A stretch of DNA of 35,901 nucleotides from Paracoccaceae bacterium (GTDB taxonomy: Bacteria; Pseudomonadota; Alphaproteobacteria; Rhodobacterales; Rhodobacteraceae): the NCBI GenBank assembly GCA_020846995.1, contig JADLCV010000268.1, forward strand, positions 1 to 35,901, written 5' to 3'. The translations under genes and the position numbers were made by a program. The notes beneath the pieces are model-generated. The model was given only the letters and a program-made list of their open reading frames with translations, was not told the origin of the DNA and searched no databases. Position 1 is the stretch's first letter. Each line of letters starts with the position of its first letter. Positions 17,762 to 26,256 of the stretch are shown here, in pieces.

Positions 17762-18181
17762 ATGCCGATCCGGAACACGATGAGCTGGGTGGACAGCCTG
17801 CGCCCGCGGGTGCCGACGATGTCGGCGGCCGAGCTTGCCCGCCGCCTCGGGGGCGAGGGGGCGCCGACCGTCATCGACCTCCGCGAACTCCAGGAGCGGG
17901 TGGACATGGGCGCCATCCCCGGTTCCCACCACGTCCCCCGCGGCATGCTCGAGTTCTGGGCCGACCCGGCGAGCGTCTATCACCGGACCCAGTTCGCGGA
18001 GGGGGGCGAGTATGTCGTCTATTGCGCCGGCGGCGGGCGGTCGGTGCTCGCGGCGCTGGCGCTGATCGAGATGGGTTTCGCGCGGGTCTGGCACCTCGAC
18101 CTCGGCTTCGGCGGCTGGAAGGCCGCGGGCCTGCCCGTCGAGGACGCGGCCCTGACCGCGCGCTGGCAGCGCAAGCCCTGA
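17762..18181 (+). CDS. Rhodanese-like sulfurtransferase domain protein
   Basis: 139 residues, one rhodanese domain. APTVIDLRELQERVDMGAIPGSHHVPRGMLEF is the standard beginning, and the active loop is VVYCAGGGRS with Cys88. Ends HLDLGFGGWKAAGLPVE. No signal peptide. Free-standing rhodaneses carry persulfide sulfur on the Cys; the acceptor is unknown here. AGGAGAGGGAAGG precedes ATG 17762. It sits between the regulator and transporter genes, only three bases before the first permease, so it belongs to the operon. Its presence hints at a sulfur-containing substrate or at a protective role. Confidence 0.92.
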   Translation: MPIRNTMSWVDSLRPRVPTMSAAELARRLGGEGAPTVIDLRELQERVDMGAIPGSHHVPRGMLEFWADPASVYHRTQFAEGGEYVVYCAGGGRSVLAALALIEMGFARVWHLDLGFGGWKAAGLPVEDAALTARWQRKP

Positions 18182-18184
18182 GCC

Positions 18185-19138
18185 ATGCTGACCTTCGCCC
18201 TCCGCCGGCTGGTCCTCGGGTTCCTCGTCCTGATCGCCGTCTCGATCATCGTCTTCGTCACCTTCCGCCTCGTGCCGGGCGACGTCGTCAGCCAGCAGCT
18301 CTCCGAGGCCGGCGCCGTCACGCCCGAGCTTCTGGCCCAGAAGCGGGCCCAGCTCGGCCTCGACCAGCCGATCCTCGTCCAGTTCACGCGCTGGGCGGGG
18401 GCCGTCCTGGCCGGCGATTTCGGCACCTCGCTGTGGTCGGCGCGCCCGGTCTTCGACCTCATCGGCGCCGCCGTCGTCCCGACCATGCAGCTCGCGGTCG
18501 TCGCCATCCTCATCGGCCTCGTCCTCGGCCTCGCCTCGGGCGTGACCTCGGCCCTCTGGCGGGGCACGCCGGGCGATCTCGGCCTCCGCGTCGTCTCGAC
18601 CCTTGCCCTCGCCATCCCCCAGCTCTGGCTCGGCCTCCTGACGCTCACCGGGCTCGCCGCCGTCGGCTACTTCATCCCCTTGCCCTACCGCACCTTCCTC
18701 AGCGATCCCGTGGTCAACCTCCAGCAGGTGATCTTTCCCGCCGTCGCGCTCTCGCTCGGGGTCGCCGCCGCCCTCTCGCGGCTTACGCGCTCGGCCATGC
18801 TCGAGGTCGCCGAGGCCGACTTCATGCGCGCGGCGCGGGCGCGGGGGGTGTCGTCGGCCACGCTCTACCTCGGCCACGGGCTCAAGAACGCGCTCATCCC
18901 CGTCATCACGCTCCTCGGCACGCAGTTCGGCCATCTCCTCTCGGGGACCGTCATCATCGAGCGCATCTTCAACATCCCCGGCCTCGGCAACCTCCTCTTC
19001 GAGGCGGTGGCGAGCCGCGACTACACCGTCGTGCAGGCGGCGGTCATCACCTACGGGCTCATCACGATCATCGTCAACCTGCTCGTCGACCTCTCCTACG
19101 GGGTGGTCGACCCCCGTGTGCGCGAGAGGCTGTCGTGA
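18185..19138 (+). CDS. Dpp/Opp-type ABC transporter permease (DppB-like)
   Basis: 317 residues with six predicted membrane segments. The N-terminus MLTFALRRLVLGFLVLIAVSIIVFVTFRLVPGD is typical of DppB/OppB. The ATPase-contact loop reads FMRAARARGVSSATLYLGHGLKNALIPVIT. Family ending: LLVDLSYGVVDPRVR. Forms the channel with the next gene product. Starts three bases after the rhodanese stop and its stop overlaps the next start (GTGA at 19135). Confidence 0.95.
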   Translation: MLTFALRRLVLGFLVLIAVSIIVFVTFRLVPGDVVSQQLSEAGAVTPELLAQKRAQLGLDQPILVQFTRWAGAVLAGDFGTSLWSARPVFDLIGAAVVPTMQLAVVAILIGLVLGLASGVTSALWRGTPGDLGLRVVSTLALAIPQLWLGLLTLTGLAAVGYFIPLPYRTFLSDPVVNLQQVIFPAVALSLGVAAALSRLTRSAMLEVAEADFMRAARARGVSSATLYLGHGLKNALIPVITLLGTQFGHLLSGTVIIERIFNIPGLGNLLFEAVASRDYTVVQAAVITYGLITIIVNLLVDLSYGVVDPRVRERLS

Positions 19139-20016
19139 CCGGCGCAGCACTTCCCCCGGCCGTGGCGCCGGCGCGGCGCACCAGCCGCACCCTTGCCATC
19201 CTCCGCGGCCTGATCCGCGATCCGGTCGGCTGCACCGCCCTCGTGATCCTCTCGGTCGTCCTCGTGGCGGCGCTCTTTGCGCCCTGGATCGCCCAGTTCG
19301 ATCCCCTCGAGCAGAGCCGCCGGATGATCCTCAAGCCGCCCTCGCTCACGCACTGGTTCGGGACCGACGACATCGGCCGCGACGTCTTCTCGCGGGCGCT
19401 TTACGGCACGCGGGTGTCGCTCTTCGTCGGGCTCATGGTGGTCGTCCTGACGATGAGCACGGGCGGGATGATCGGCATGGTCTCGGGCTACGTCGGCGGC
19501 TGGGCCGACACCGTCATCCAGCGCCTGGTCGAGATCCTCGACACCGTGCCCTCGCTCGTCATCTCGCTCTTCATCGCCGCCATGCTGGGGCCGAGCGTGC
19601 AGAACGTCATCATCGCCGTGACGATCGGCCAGTTCCCCCGCTTCGTCCGCGTCATCCGGGCCGAGATGATCAAGGTCAGGATGCACGACTACATCGCCGC
19701 GGCGCGGGTGATCGGCGCCCCCGGGCTGCGCATCATCCTCACCCACGGCCTGCCGAACCTCATGCCGACGGCGCTCGTGCTCGGCTCGCTCGCCTTCGGC
19801 GTCGCGATCATGATCGAGGCGGCGCTGAGCTTCCTCGGCGTCGGCACGCCGCCGCCCAATCCCTCGCTCGGCACCATGCTCGCGCAGGGGACCCGCTTCA
19901 TCGGCATCGCCCCCTGGCTCATCATCTTTCCCGGCACCATGCTGACGATCAGCGTGCTGGCGCTCAACCTCATCGGGGACGCGCTGCGCGACGTCCTCGA
20001 TCCCCGCCAGCGCTGA
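19135..20016 (+). CDS. Dpp/Opp-type ABC transporter permease (DppC-like)
   Basis: 293 residues. N-terminal OppC segment then membrane spans; KPPSLTHWFGTDDIGRDVFSRALYGTRVSL is a DppC hallmark, and the ATPase loop is DYIAAARVIGAPGLRIILTHGLPNLMPT. ALSFLGVGTPPPNPSLGTML is also typical. GTG 19135 overlaps the preceding TGA, indicating coupled translation; the frame remains open further left but only as shadow. A small hairpin (20019-20035) separates it from the binding-protein gene. Confidence 0.95.
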   Translation: MTGAALPPAVAPARRTSRTLAILRGLIRDPVGCTALVILSVVLVAALFAPWIAQFDPLEQSRRMILKPPSLTHWFGTDDIGRDVFSRALYGTRVSLFVGLMVVVLTMSTGGMIGMVSGYVGGWADTVIQRLVEILDTVPSLVISLFIAAMLGPSVQNVIIAVTIGQFPRFVRVIRAEMIKVRMHDYIAAARVIGAPGLRIILTHGLPNLMPTALVLGSLAFGVAIMIEAALSFLGVGTPPPNPSLGTMLAQGTRFIGIAPWLIIFPGTMLTISVLALNLIGDALRDVLDPRQR

Positions 20017-20018
20017 AA

Positions 20019-20035
20019 CCGGGCGGAAGGCCCGG
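20019..20035 (+). other. Intercistronic hairpin before the binding-protein gene
   Basis: CCGGGC, loop GGAAG, GCCCGG. Located two bases after the permease stop. It could shape relative expression by mRNA processing or stability. There is no T-run. Confidence 0.35.
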
Positions 20036-20067
20036 CCCATCCCCAACGACCCAACACGGAGGAATGC

Positions 20068-21684
20068 ATGAACCAGGGACTTCACGCAGGCGGGGCCGCG
20101 CTCGGGCGGGCCCTGCGGGCGCTCGCGGCGACGGCGGCGCTGGCCCTGCCCTTCGCCCCGGCGGCGGTCGCCGAGGCGCCCCGGCCGGGCGGCAAGGTGA
20201 CGATCAACGTCCATGCCGACGCCCCGAACTTCGACCCCCTGGCCAGCACCGAGTTCGGCGTCCACTCGCGCCTCGGCCTCGCCATGAACCGGCTGATCGA
20301 CTGGGATACCGGCGACGACATCGCCTATGGCGAGTTCGTGGCCAAACCCGCCCTCGCCGAAAGCTGGGAGATCTCGGAGGACGGGCTGACCTACACCTTC
20401 CACCTCCGCCAGGGCGTGGTCTGGCAGGACGTGGCCCCGGTCTCGGGCCGTGCCTTCACTTCGGCCGACGTCCTCGCGACCTACGAGGCGATGCGCGCCG
20501 GGGGCGTCCAGAAGGGGCTTTTCGCCGCCGTCGACACCATCACCGCCCCCGACGACCACACCATCGTCATGACGCTCAAGCGCAAGAACGTCGTCCTGCT
20601 CCAGAACCTCGCCCACCAGAACATGTGGATCCTGCCGGCCGAGGCCTTCAGCGGCGGCTACGACCGCAACCTGACCGTGATCGGCACCGGCCCCTGGATC
20701 ATCGAGCGCAACGAGCCCGGCGTCGTCACCCATTACGTCCGCAACCCGACCTACTTCGGCAAGAGCGACACCGGCGACGCACTGCCCTACCTCGACGAGG
20801 TCGACATCCTGCCGATCAAGGACCTCAACGCCCGCATCACGGCGTTCCGCGGCGGCCAGATCGACATCTGGTTCGGTCCCCTCAACCTCACCCAGATGGA
20901 GGCGATCAAGGCCGCCGTTCCCGGCCTCCAGGACGTGCGCACGATCTCCAACACCCAGGGCGAGATCTTCCTCAACCCGGCCTTCGCGCCCTTCGCCGAC
21001 CTCCGGGTGCGGCAGGCGATGAACCTCGCCATCGACCGCCTCGCCATGGGCGAGGTCATCCGCGGCGGCGGCGCCGTCGGCGGCGTCGTCGGCCCCGCGC
21101 TCGCCCGCCAGACCCTGCCCGACGACGAGCGCATCGCCCTCTACGGCACCCCCGACCCCGAGAAGGCCCGGGCGCTCCTCGCCGAGGCGGGCTTCGCCGA
21201 CGGCTTCACCTTCGAGTTCACGGTCCTCAACTACGGCGAGGAGTTCGTGCGCGAGGCCGAGTGGATCCAGCAGGATCTGGCGGCGATCGGCATCACCGCC
21301 GAGATCAAGATGGTGGACACGGTCGCCGGCCAGGCCCTCGGCAAGGAAGGCAACTTCCAGGGCATGTATCTGATGATGAGCCCCTTCGCCGAGGCCAACG
21401 AGTATTTCACGACCCACTACCTCAAGGGCGGCATCCGCAACTACACCGGCATCGACGATCCGGCGCTGACGGCGCTGATCGAGGAGCAGCAGGGCATCGT
21501 CGATCCCGCCGCCCGCCAGGAGAAGATCTGGGAGATCCAGCGCTACATCGCCGCCACCCACCAGAACCCGCTGCCGGTCTGGGCGGCCGTCCTGCTCCAT
21601 CCTGCCCAGGCGCGGGTCCATGGCTGGCATCCGATGCTGACCCAGGGCTTCCCGAGCCTGCCCGAGGTCTGGGTCGACCAGTGA
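20068..21684 (+). CDS. Family-5 periplasmic solute-binding protein of a Dpp/Opp transporter
   Basis: 538 residues. A signal peptide of about 35 residues (ALRALAATAALALPFAPAAVAEA) without lipobox, so a free periplasmic protein. SBP_bac_5 pattern: GGKVTINVHADAPNFDPL, KPALAESWEISEDGLTYTFHLRQGVVWQD, TSADVLATYEAM, IIERNEPGVVTHYVRNPTYF, FADLRVRQAMNLAIDR, and NPLPVWAA near the end. Family members bind peptides, but also sugars, nickel complexes and amides, so the ligand is not fixed by the family. AACACGGAGGAATGC puts GGAGG just before ATG 20068. Placed after the permeases rather than before them. Confidence 0.94.
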   Translation: MNQGLHAGGAALGRALRALAATAALALPFAPAAVAEAPRPGGKVTINVHADAPNFDPLASTEFGVHSRLGLAMNRLIDWDTGDDIAYGEFVAKPALAESWEISEDGLTYTFHLRQGVVWQDVAPVSGRAFTSADVLATYEAMRAGGVQKGLFAAVDTITAPDDHTIVMTLKRKNVVLLQNLAHQNMWILPAEAFSGGYDRNLTVIGTGPWIIERNEPGVVTHYVRNPTYFGKSDTGDALPYLDEVDILPIKDLNARITAFRGGQIDIWFGPLNLTQMEAIKAAVPGLQDVRTISNTQGEIFLNPAFAPFADLRVRQAMNLAIDRLAMGEVIRGGGAVGGVVGPALARQTLPDDERIALYGTPDPEKARALLAEAGFADGFTFEFTVLNYGEEFVREAEWIQQDLAAIGITAEIKMVDTVAGQALGKEGNFQGMYLMMSPFAEANEYFTTHYLKGGIRNYTGIDDPALTALIEEQQGIVDPAARQEKIWEIQRYIAATHQNPLPVWAAVLLHPAQARVHGWHPMLTQGFPSLPEVWVDQ

Positions 21685-22688
21685 AGGCCGCCCCCGCCCC
21701 CGCGGCCGCGCCCGCCGAGCCCCCGGTCCTTGCCGTCGACGGCCTCGCCGTCCGCTACGGCCGGACCGAGGTCATCTCCGATGTCACGCTGTCGGTGCGG
21801 CGCGGCGAGGCCCTCGCGCTGATCGGCGAATCGGGGTCGGGCAAGTCGGTGACGGTCCTGGCCGTCACCGGCCTTCTCGCCCGCGGGGGGGCCATCTCCG
21901 GCGGCACCGTCACGCTCGACGGCGAGGAGATCGGAAGGCTCTCGGAGCGCGAGCGGCGCCGGCGGGGCCTTCTCGGCCGGCGCGTCGGCATGATCTTCCA
22001 GAACCCCTCGCGGGCGCTCGACCCCGTCTGCACGGTCGGCCAGCAGCTCAACGAGGCCCTGCGCCTGACCGGGCTCGCCGATCGTGCGGCGCTGAGGGCC
22101 AGGGGGGCTGAATGGCTGCGCCACGTCGGCCTGCCCGACCCCGGGGAGGCGCTCGACCGCTATCCCCACCAGCTCTCGGGCGGCCAGCGCCAGCGGGCGA
22201 TGATCGCCATCGCCCTCGCCTCCGAGCCCGAACTCCTGATCGCCGACGAACCGACGACCGCGCTCGACGTCACCATCCAGGCCCAGGTCCTGAACCTGAT
22301 CCGCGGCATGCAGCGCGAACTGAACCTCGCGCTCATCCTCGTCACCCATGATTTCGGCGTCGTCGCGGCGATGGCCGACCGCGTCGCCGTCATGTATGGC
22401 GGCCAGGTGGTCGAGACCGCGAGCGTCGGCGAGATCATCCGCACGCCCCGCCACCCCTACACCCGGGCGCTGCTGCGCAGCCTGCCGACGGGTGCCCCCG
22501 GGGCCCGCATCGCCGCTCTGGCGGGCTCGGTCCCGCAGGCCGGGGCGATGCCCTCGGGCTGTCATTTCCACCCCCGCTGCCCGCTTGCCCAGCCCCGCTG
22601 CGCCGCGGTCGCCCCGACCTTCACCATGGCCTCGCACGGCCGCCTGATGCGCTGCCTGCGGGCCGAGGAGCTTGCCGATGATCGCTGA
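21681..22688 (+). CDS. Dpp/Opp-type ABC transporter ATP-binding protein (DppD-like)
   Basis: 335 residues. Walker A GESGSGKS near residue 48, Q-loop [12 protein letters not shown], signature [15 protein letters not shown], Walker [20 protein letters not shown]-loop VTHDFG. The C-terminal oligopeptide extension ([12 protein letters not shown], then [20 protein letters not shown]) carries the cysteines that in some relatives bind an Fe-S cluster. GTG 21681 overlaps the binding-protein stop. Works with the next gene product as a heterodimer. Confidence 0.95.
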   Translation: MKAAPAPAAAPAEPPVLAVDGLAVRYGRTEVISDVTLSVRRGEALALIGESGSGKSVTVLAVTGLLARGGAISGGTVTLDGEEIGRLSERERRRRGLLGRRVGMIFQNPSRALDPVCTVGQQLNEALRLTGLADRAALRARGAEWLRHVGLPDPGEALDRYPHQLSGGQRQRAMIAIALASEPELLIADEPTTALDVTIQAQVLNLIRGMQRELNLALILVTHDFGVVAAMADRVAVMYGGQVVETASVGEIIRTPRHPYTRALLRSLPTGAPGARIAALAGSVPQAGAMPSGCHFHPRCPLAQPRCAAVAPTFTMASHGRLMRCLRAEELADDR

Positions 22689-23679
22689 GCCGCCGGGCGC
22701 CGGGCCGACCGCCGGGGCGCGCCCGCTCATCGCGCTGCGCGGCGTGTCGGTGCGCTACCCGATCCGCAAGGGCTTCTTCCGGCGCATCGTCGGCCATGTC
22801 GGCGCGGTCGAGGGGGTGAGCCTCGATCTCACCCGCGGCGAGACGCTCGCGCTCGTGGGCGAATCGGGCTGCGGCAAATCGACGCTCGGCCGCGCCGTCC
22901 TCCACCTCGAGGCGATCGCCGAGGGCGAGATCCGCGCCGACGGCGGCAGCTCGCGCCAGGAGATCGCCCGCCGTGCCCAGGTCGTGTTCCAGGATCCGCT
23001 GGGCTCGCTCGATCCCCGCTGGACGATCGGCAACCTCATCGGCGAGGGGCTCGACGTCCACCGCATCCTGCGCGGGGCCGAGCGCGACGCGCGGGTGCGC
23101 GAGCTTCTCGCCCAGGTCGAGCTGCCGGCCAACGCCTTCCACAAGTTCCCCCACCAGCTCTCGGGCGGCCAGCAGCAGCGGGTGGCGATCGCCCGCGCCC
23201 TCGCCATCCGCCCGAGCCTGATCGTGCTCGACGAGGCGACGTCCGCCCTCGACGTCTCGGTCCAGGCCCAGATCCTGAACCTCCTCAAGGATCTCCAGAC
23301 CGGATACGGGCTCACCTACCTGTTCATCAGCCACGACCTGACGGTCGTCGGCCAGTTCGCCGACCGTGTGGCGGTGATGTATCTTGGCCGCATCATGGAG
23401 ATGGGGCGGACCGGGGAGGTCCTGCGGGCGCCGCGCCATCCCTACACGCGGGCGCTTCTCGCCTCCTCGCTCAAGGTCGATCCCGAGGCCCGGATCGAGA
23501 CCGTGCCGCTCCTCCAGGGCGACGTGCCAAGCCCCCGCAACCCGCCGGCGGGCTGCCGGTTCCGCACCCGCTGCCCGCTGGCCGCCCCCGACTGCGCGCG
23601 CCTGCGCCATCGCATGACCCTCTGGCAGGGCCGCGAGGCCGCCGCCTGCATCGCCAACGGCGATGCCCCGACCCCGTGA
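22678..23679 (+). CDS. Dpp/Opp-type ABC transporter ATP-binding protein (DppF-like)
   Basis: 333 residues. [29 protein letters not shown] is the DppF/OppF type start; Walker [11 protein letters not shown]-loop [15 protein letters not shown], signature [15 protein letters not shown], Walker [25 protein letters not shown], and the C-terminal [21 protein letters not shown] 22678 is used with GAGGAG at 22665-22670, seven bases before it; TTG 22672 is too close to that site. Overlaps the previous gene by 11 bases. Confidence 0.95.
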   Translation: MIAEPPGAGPTAGARPLIALRGVSVRYPIRKGFFRRIVGHVGAVEGVSLDLTRGETLALVGESGCGKSTLGRAVLHLEAIAEGEIRADGGSSRQEIARRAQVVFQDPLGSLDPRWTIGNLIGEGLDVHRILRGAERDARVRELLAQVELPANAFHKFPHQLSGGQQQRVAIARALAIRPSLIVLDEATSALDVSVQAQILNLLKDLQTGYGLTYLFISHDLTVVGQFADRVAVMYLGRIMEMGRTGEVLRAPRHPYTRALLASSLKVDPEARIETVPLLQGDVPSPRNPPAGCRFRTRCPLAAPDCARLRHRMTLWQGREAAACIANGDAPTP

Positions 23680-23693
23680 GGAAGAAGACCCCG

Positions 23694-24548
23694 ATGACCC
23701 CCGCCCCCCTCGATCCGCGCTGGACCTCGCAGGTCGTCGATCTCGACGGCGTGCGCATCCGCTATCTCGACACCGGCGGCACCGGCCCGGTCGTGCTCTG
23801 CCTGCACGGCACCTCGATGTCGGCCCATGCCTGGGGCCATCTCGCGGCGAGCCTCGGCGACATGGCGCGCGTGATCGCGGTCGACATGCGCGGGCACGGG
23901 GCCTCGGACCGGCCGGAGTCGCGCTACACCATCGCCGAGCTTGCGGGCGACATCGCACGGCTTGTCGAGCGTCTCGGCCTCGAGGGCGTCACCCTCGTCG
24001 GCAGTTCGGTCGGCAACCAGGTCGCGGTCGCCTTCGCCGCCGCCCATCCGGCCCGGGTCGCCGGGCTCGTCCTCTCCGACCCGAGCTTCTTCGTCGCCGA
24101 TGGCGAGATCGTCAAATACCTCCGCTCGCACCATTCCCGCCCCCGCAACTACCCCACCCGGGCGGCGGCCGAGGCCTTCGCCATGGCCCTGCCGCAGCGC
24201 GCCGGCCTCAGCCCCGCCCTGCACCGGATGGCGATGGAGGGCGATTTCCGCGCCGAGCCCGACGGCAGCTGGAGCTGGGCCTACGACCTTCCCGCGATCA
24301 CCAGGATCTTCCTCAACCTCTCGGTCGACCAGTCGGCCGACGTCGCGGCGATCCGGGCCCCGGTCCTCGTCCTCAACGCCGACCGCTCGAACGTGCTCTC
24401 GGGCGCCCAGGCCGAGGGGCTGGCGCGGAGCTTCGCCAACGCCCGTCTCGAGGTGATCGCGAACTCCAACCACACGATCTGGGGCGACCAGCCCGAGGTC
24501 CTGGCCGGGAAGGTCAGGGCCTTCATCGGCGCGCTTCCGCGCGGCTGA
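23694..24548 (+). CDS. Alpha/beta-fold hydrolase
   Basis: 284 residues, soluble. The oxyanion region is LCLHGTSMSAHAWGHL, DMRGHGASDRPESRYTIAELAGD follows, the nucleophile elbow is GSSVG with Ser105, the acid is probably Asp230 (LNADRSN) and the base His260 (NSNHTIWG). The triad suits an esterase, lactonase, amidase or C-C hydrolase; the substrate is not readable. ATG 23694 follows AGGAAG; a GTG at 23676 overlapping the previous stop is an alternative start. Between the transporter and the acyl-CoA synthetase in the operon, so it likely works on the imported compound. Confidence 0.9.
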   Translation: MTPAPLDPRWTSQVVDLDGVRIRYLDTGGTGPVVLCLHGTSMSAHAWGHLAASLGDMARVIAVDMRGHGASDRPESRYTIAELAGDIARLVERLGLEGVTLVGSSVGNQVAVAFAAAHPARVAGLVLSDPSFFVADGEIVKYLRSHHSRPRNYPTRAAAEAFAMALPQRAGLSPALHRMAMEGDFRAEPDGSWSWAYDLPAITRIFLNLSVDQSADVAAIRAPVLVLNADRSNVLSGAQAEGLARSFANARLEVIANSNHTIWGDQPEVLAGKVRAFIGALPRG

Positions 24549-24568
24549 GCCCCGGGAGAGAGGGATCC

Positions 24569-26245
24569 ATGGACCGCTACGCGACCCTTCGCGCCGCCCC
24601 CCGCCCGACGGTGCCCGCGACCTTCAACTTCGGCACCGACGTCGTCGACGCCTGGGCCCGGGACGGGGTGCGCAACGCCGCCGCCCCGGCCCTCATCTGG
24701 TGCAACGCCGCCGGGCAGGAGCGCCGCTACAGCTTTGCCGAGATGGCGACGCTGACCGACCGGCTGGCCGCCGCGCTGGCCCGCCGCGGCATCGCCCGGG
24801 GCGACCGCGTGCTCGTGATGCTGCCGCGGATTCCCGCCTGGCAGATCGCCATGGTCGCGGTCCTCAAGCTCGGCGCCGTCGCCATTCCCTGCGTTACCAT
24901 GCTGACGGCGAAGGACATCGACTACCGGCTCGGCAACTCGGGGGCGCGCGCGGTCATCACCTCGGCCGCCGAGACGGGCAAGTTCGCGGCGGCGCCGGCG
25001 GGCACGCTCCTTGTCGCCGCCGATCCCGCGCTGCCGCCCGACGGGCCCGGGCCGCGCCCGGCCGCGGCCGCCGGCTGGGTGTCGCTCGAGGCGCTCCTCG
25101 CCGAGGCCGCGGGCGACTTCCGCCCCGCCACGGTTGCGGCCGAGGACATGGCGATCCTCTTCTACACCTCGGGGTCGTCGGGGATGCCGAAGGGGGTCGC
25201 GCACAGTTCCCGCGCGCTCTGGAGCTGGCGCCGGTCGGCCGAGCACTGGCTCGACCTCGGGCCCGGCGACGTCATGTACTGCACCGCCGACACCGGCTGG
25301 TCGAAGGCGGGGACGTCGATCCTCTTCGGCCCCTGGGCGCGGGGGGCGGCCGTCCTCTTCTACGACGGCCCCTTCGATGCCGCGACGCGGATCGCGCTCA
25401 TCGCCCGCCACGGCGTCACCGTCTTCTGCGCCGCCGCGACCGAACTCCGCCGGCTGGTCGCCCTCGACCTCCGCCCCGGCACGATGCCGAGCCTGCGGCT
25501 GACGGTCTCGGCGGGGGAAAGCCTCAACCCGCCGGTGATGGCGCGCTGGCAGGCGCTGACGGGGCGGCCGGTGCTCGAGGCCTACGGGCTGACCGAGACC
25601 CTCATGCTCGTCGCCAACTACCGCGACACCGAGGTCCGGCCGGGAGCCATGGGGCGGGCGCTGCCGGGCCTCGATCTCGCCCTCCTCACCCCCGAGGGGC
25701 GCCCCGCGGCCGCGGGCGAGACCGGGCAGATCGCGCTCCGCCTGCCCTCGCCGCAGGTCATGCTCGGCTACTGGCAGGACCCCGCGCGCACCGCCGCCGC
25801 CATGGTCGAGGTCGCCGGCCAGCCCCATTTCCTCACCGGCGACAATGCCCGCGCCGACGCCGACGGCTATCTCTACTACGAGGGGCGGGCCGACGACATC
25901 ATCAACTCGGCCGGCTACCGCATCGGCCCCCAGGAGGTCGAGAACGCGCTCGCCGCCCACCCCAAGGTGCGCGAGGTCGCGGCCATCCCGAGCCCCGATG
26001 CCGAGCGCGGCGAGATCGTCAAGGCCTTCGTCGTCCTCCATGACGGCCACGCGGGAAGCCCCGAGCTGGCCAAGGAGCTCCAGGACTTCGCCAAGCGCCT
26101 GACGGCCCCCTACAAGTATCCCCGCCGGGTCGAGTTCGTGGCCGAACTGCCCAAGAACGCGGTCGGCAAGATCGAGCGGCGGCGGCTGCGCGAAGCGGAG
26201 AAGGCCGCCTGGCAGGCCCGCCAGGCCGCCCGGCACGAGGAATGA
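24569..26245 (+). CDS. Acyl-CoA synthetase, MACS-like AMP-forming ligase
   Basis: 558 residues, ANL superfamily. The phosphate loop is YTSGSSGMPKGV (about residue 199), then CTADTGWSKAGTSILFGPWARGA, the adenine motif EAYGLTET, the ribose motif TGDNARADADGYLYYEGRADDIINSAGYRIGP, and the C-terminal catalytic Lys534 (KNAVGKIERR). It activates a carboxylic acid to acyl-AMP and then the CoA thioester. The GWSK segment is like medium-chain and aromatic-acid ligases (including 2-aminobenzoate-type enzymes) rather than acetyl-CoA synthetase. GGGAGAGAGG precedes ATG 24569. It would use the acid released by the hydrolases beside it. Confidence 0.93.
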   Translation: MDRYATLRAAPRPTVPATFNFGTDVVDAWARDGVRNAAAPALIWCNAAGQERRYSFAEMATLTDRLAAALARRGIARGDRVLVMLPRIPAWQIAMVAVLKLGAVAIPCVTMLTAKDIDYRLGNSGARAVITSAAETGKFAAAPAGTLLVAADPALPPDGPGPRPAAAAGWVSLEALLAEAAGDFRPATVAAEDMAILFYTSGSSGMPKGVAHSSRALWSWRRSAEHWLDLGPGDVMYCTADTGWSKAGTSILFGPWARGAAVLFYDGPFDAATRIALIARHGVTVFCAAATELRRLVALDLRPGTMPSLRLTVSAGESLNPPVMARWQALTGRPVLEAYGLTETLMLVANYRDTEVRPGAMGRALPGLDLALLTPEGRPAAAGETGQIALRLPSPQVMLGYWQDPARTAAAMVEVAGQPHFLTGDNARADADGYLYYEGRADDIINSAGYRIGPQEVENALAAHPKVREVAAIPSPDAERGEIVKAFVVLHDGHAGSPELAKELQDFAKRLTAPYKYPRRVEFVAELPKNAVGKIERRRLREAEKAAWQARQAARHEE

Positions 26246-26256
26246 GAGGATCGGAC

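Noticed and set aside
19096..21630. 844-codon open frame on the minus strand across permease and binding-protein genes
   Set aside because: It is antisense to genes with clear family motifs and reads as Arg/Asp/Gly/His-rich low complexity, as expected from GC-rich third positions.
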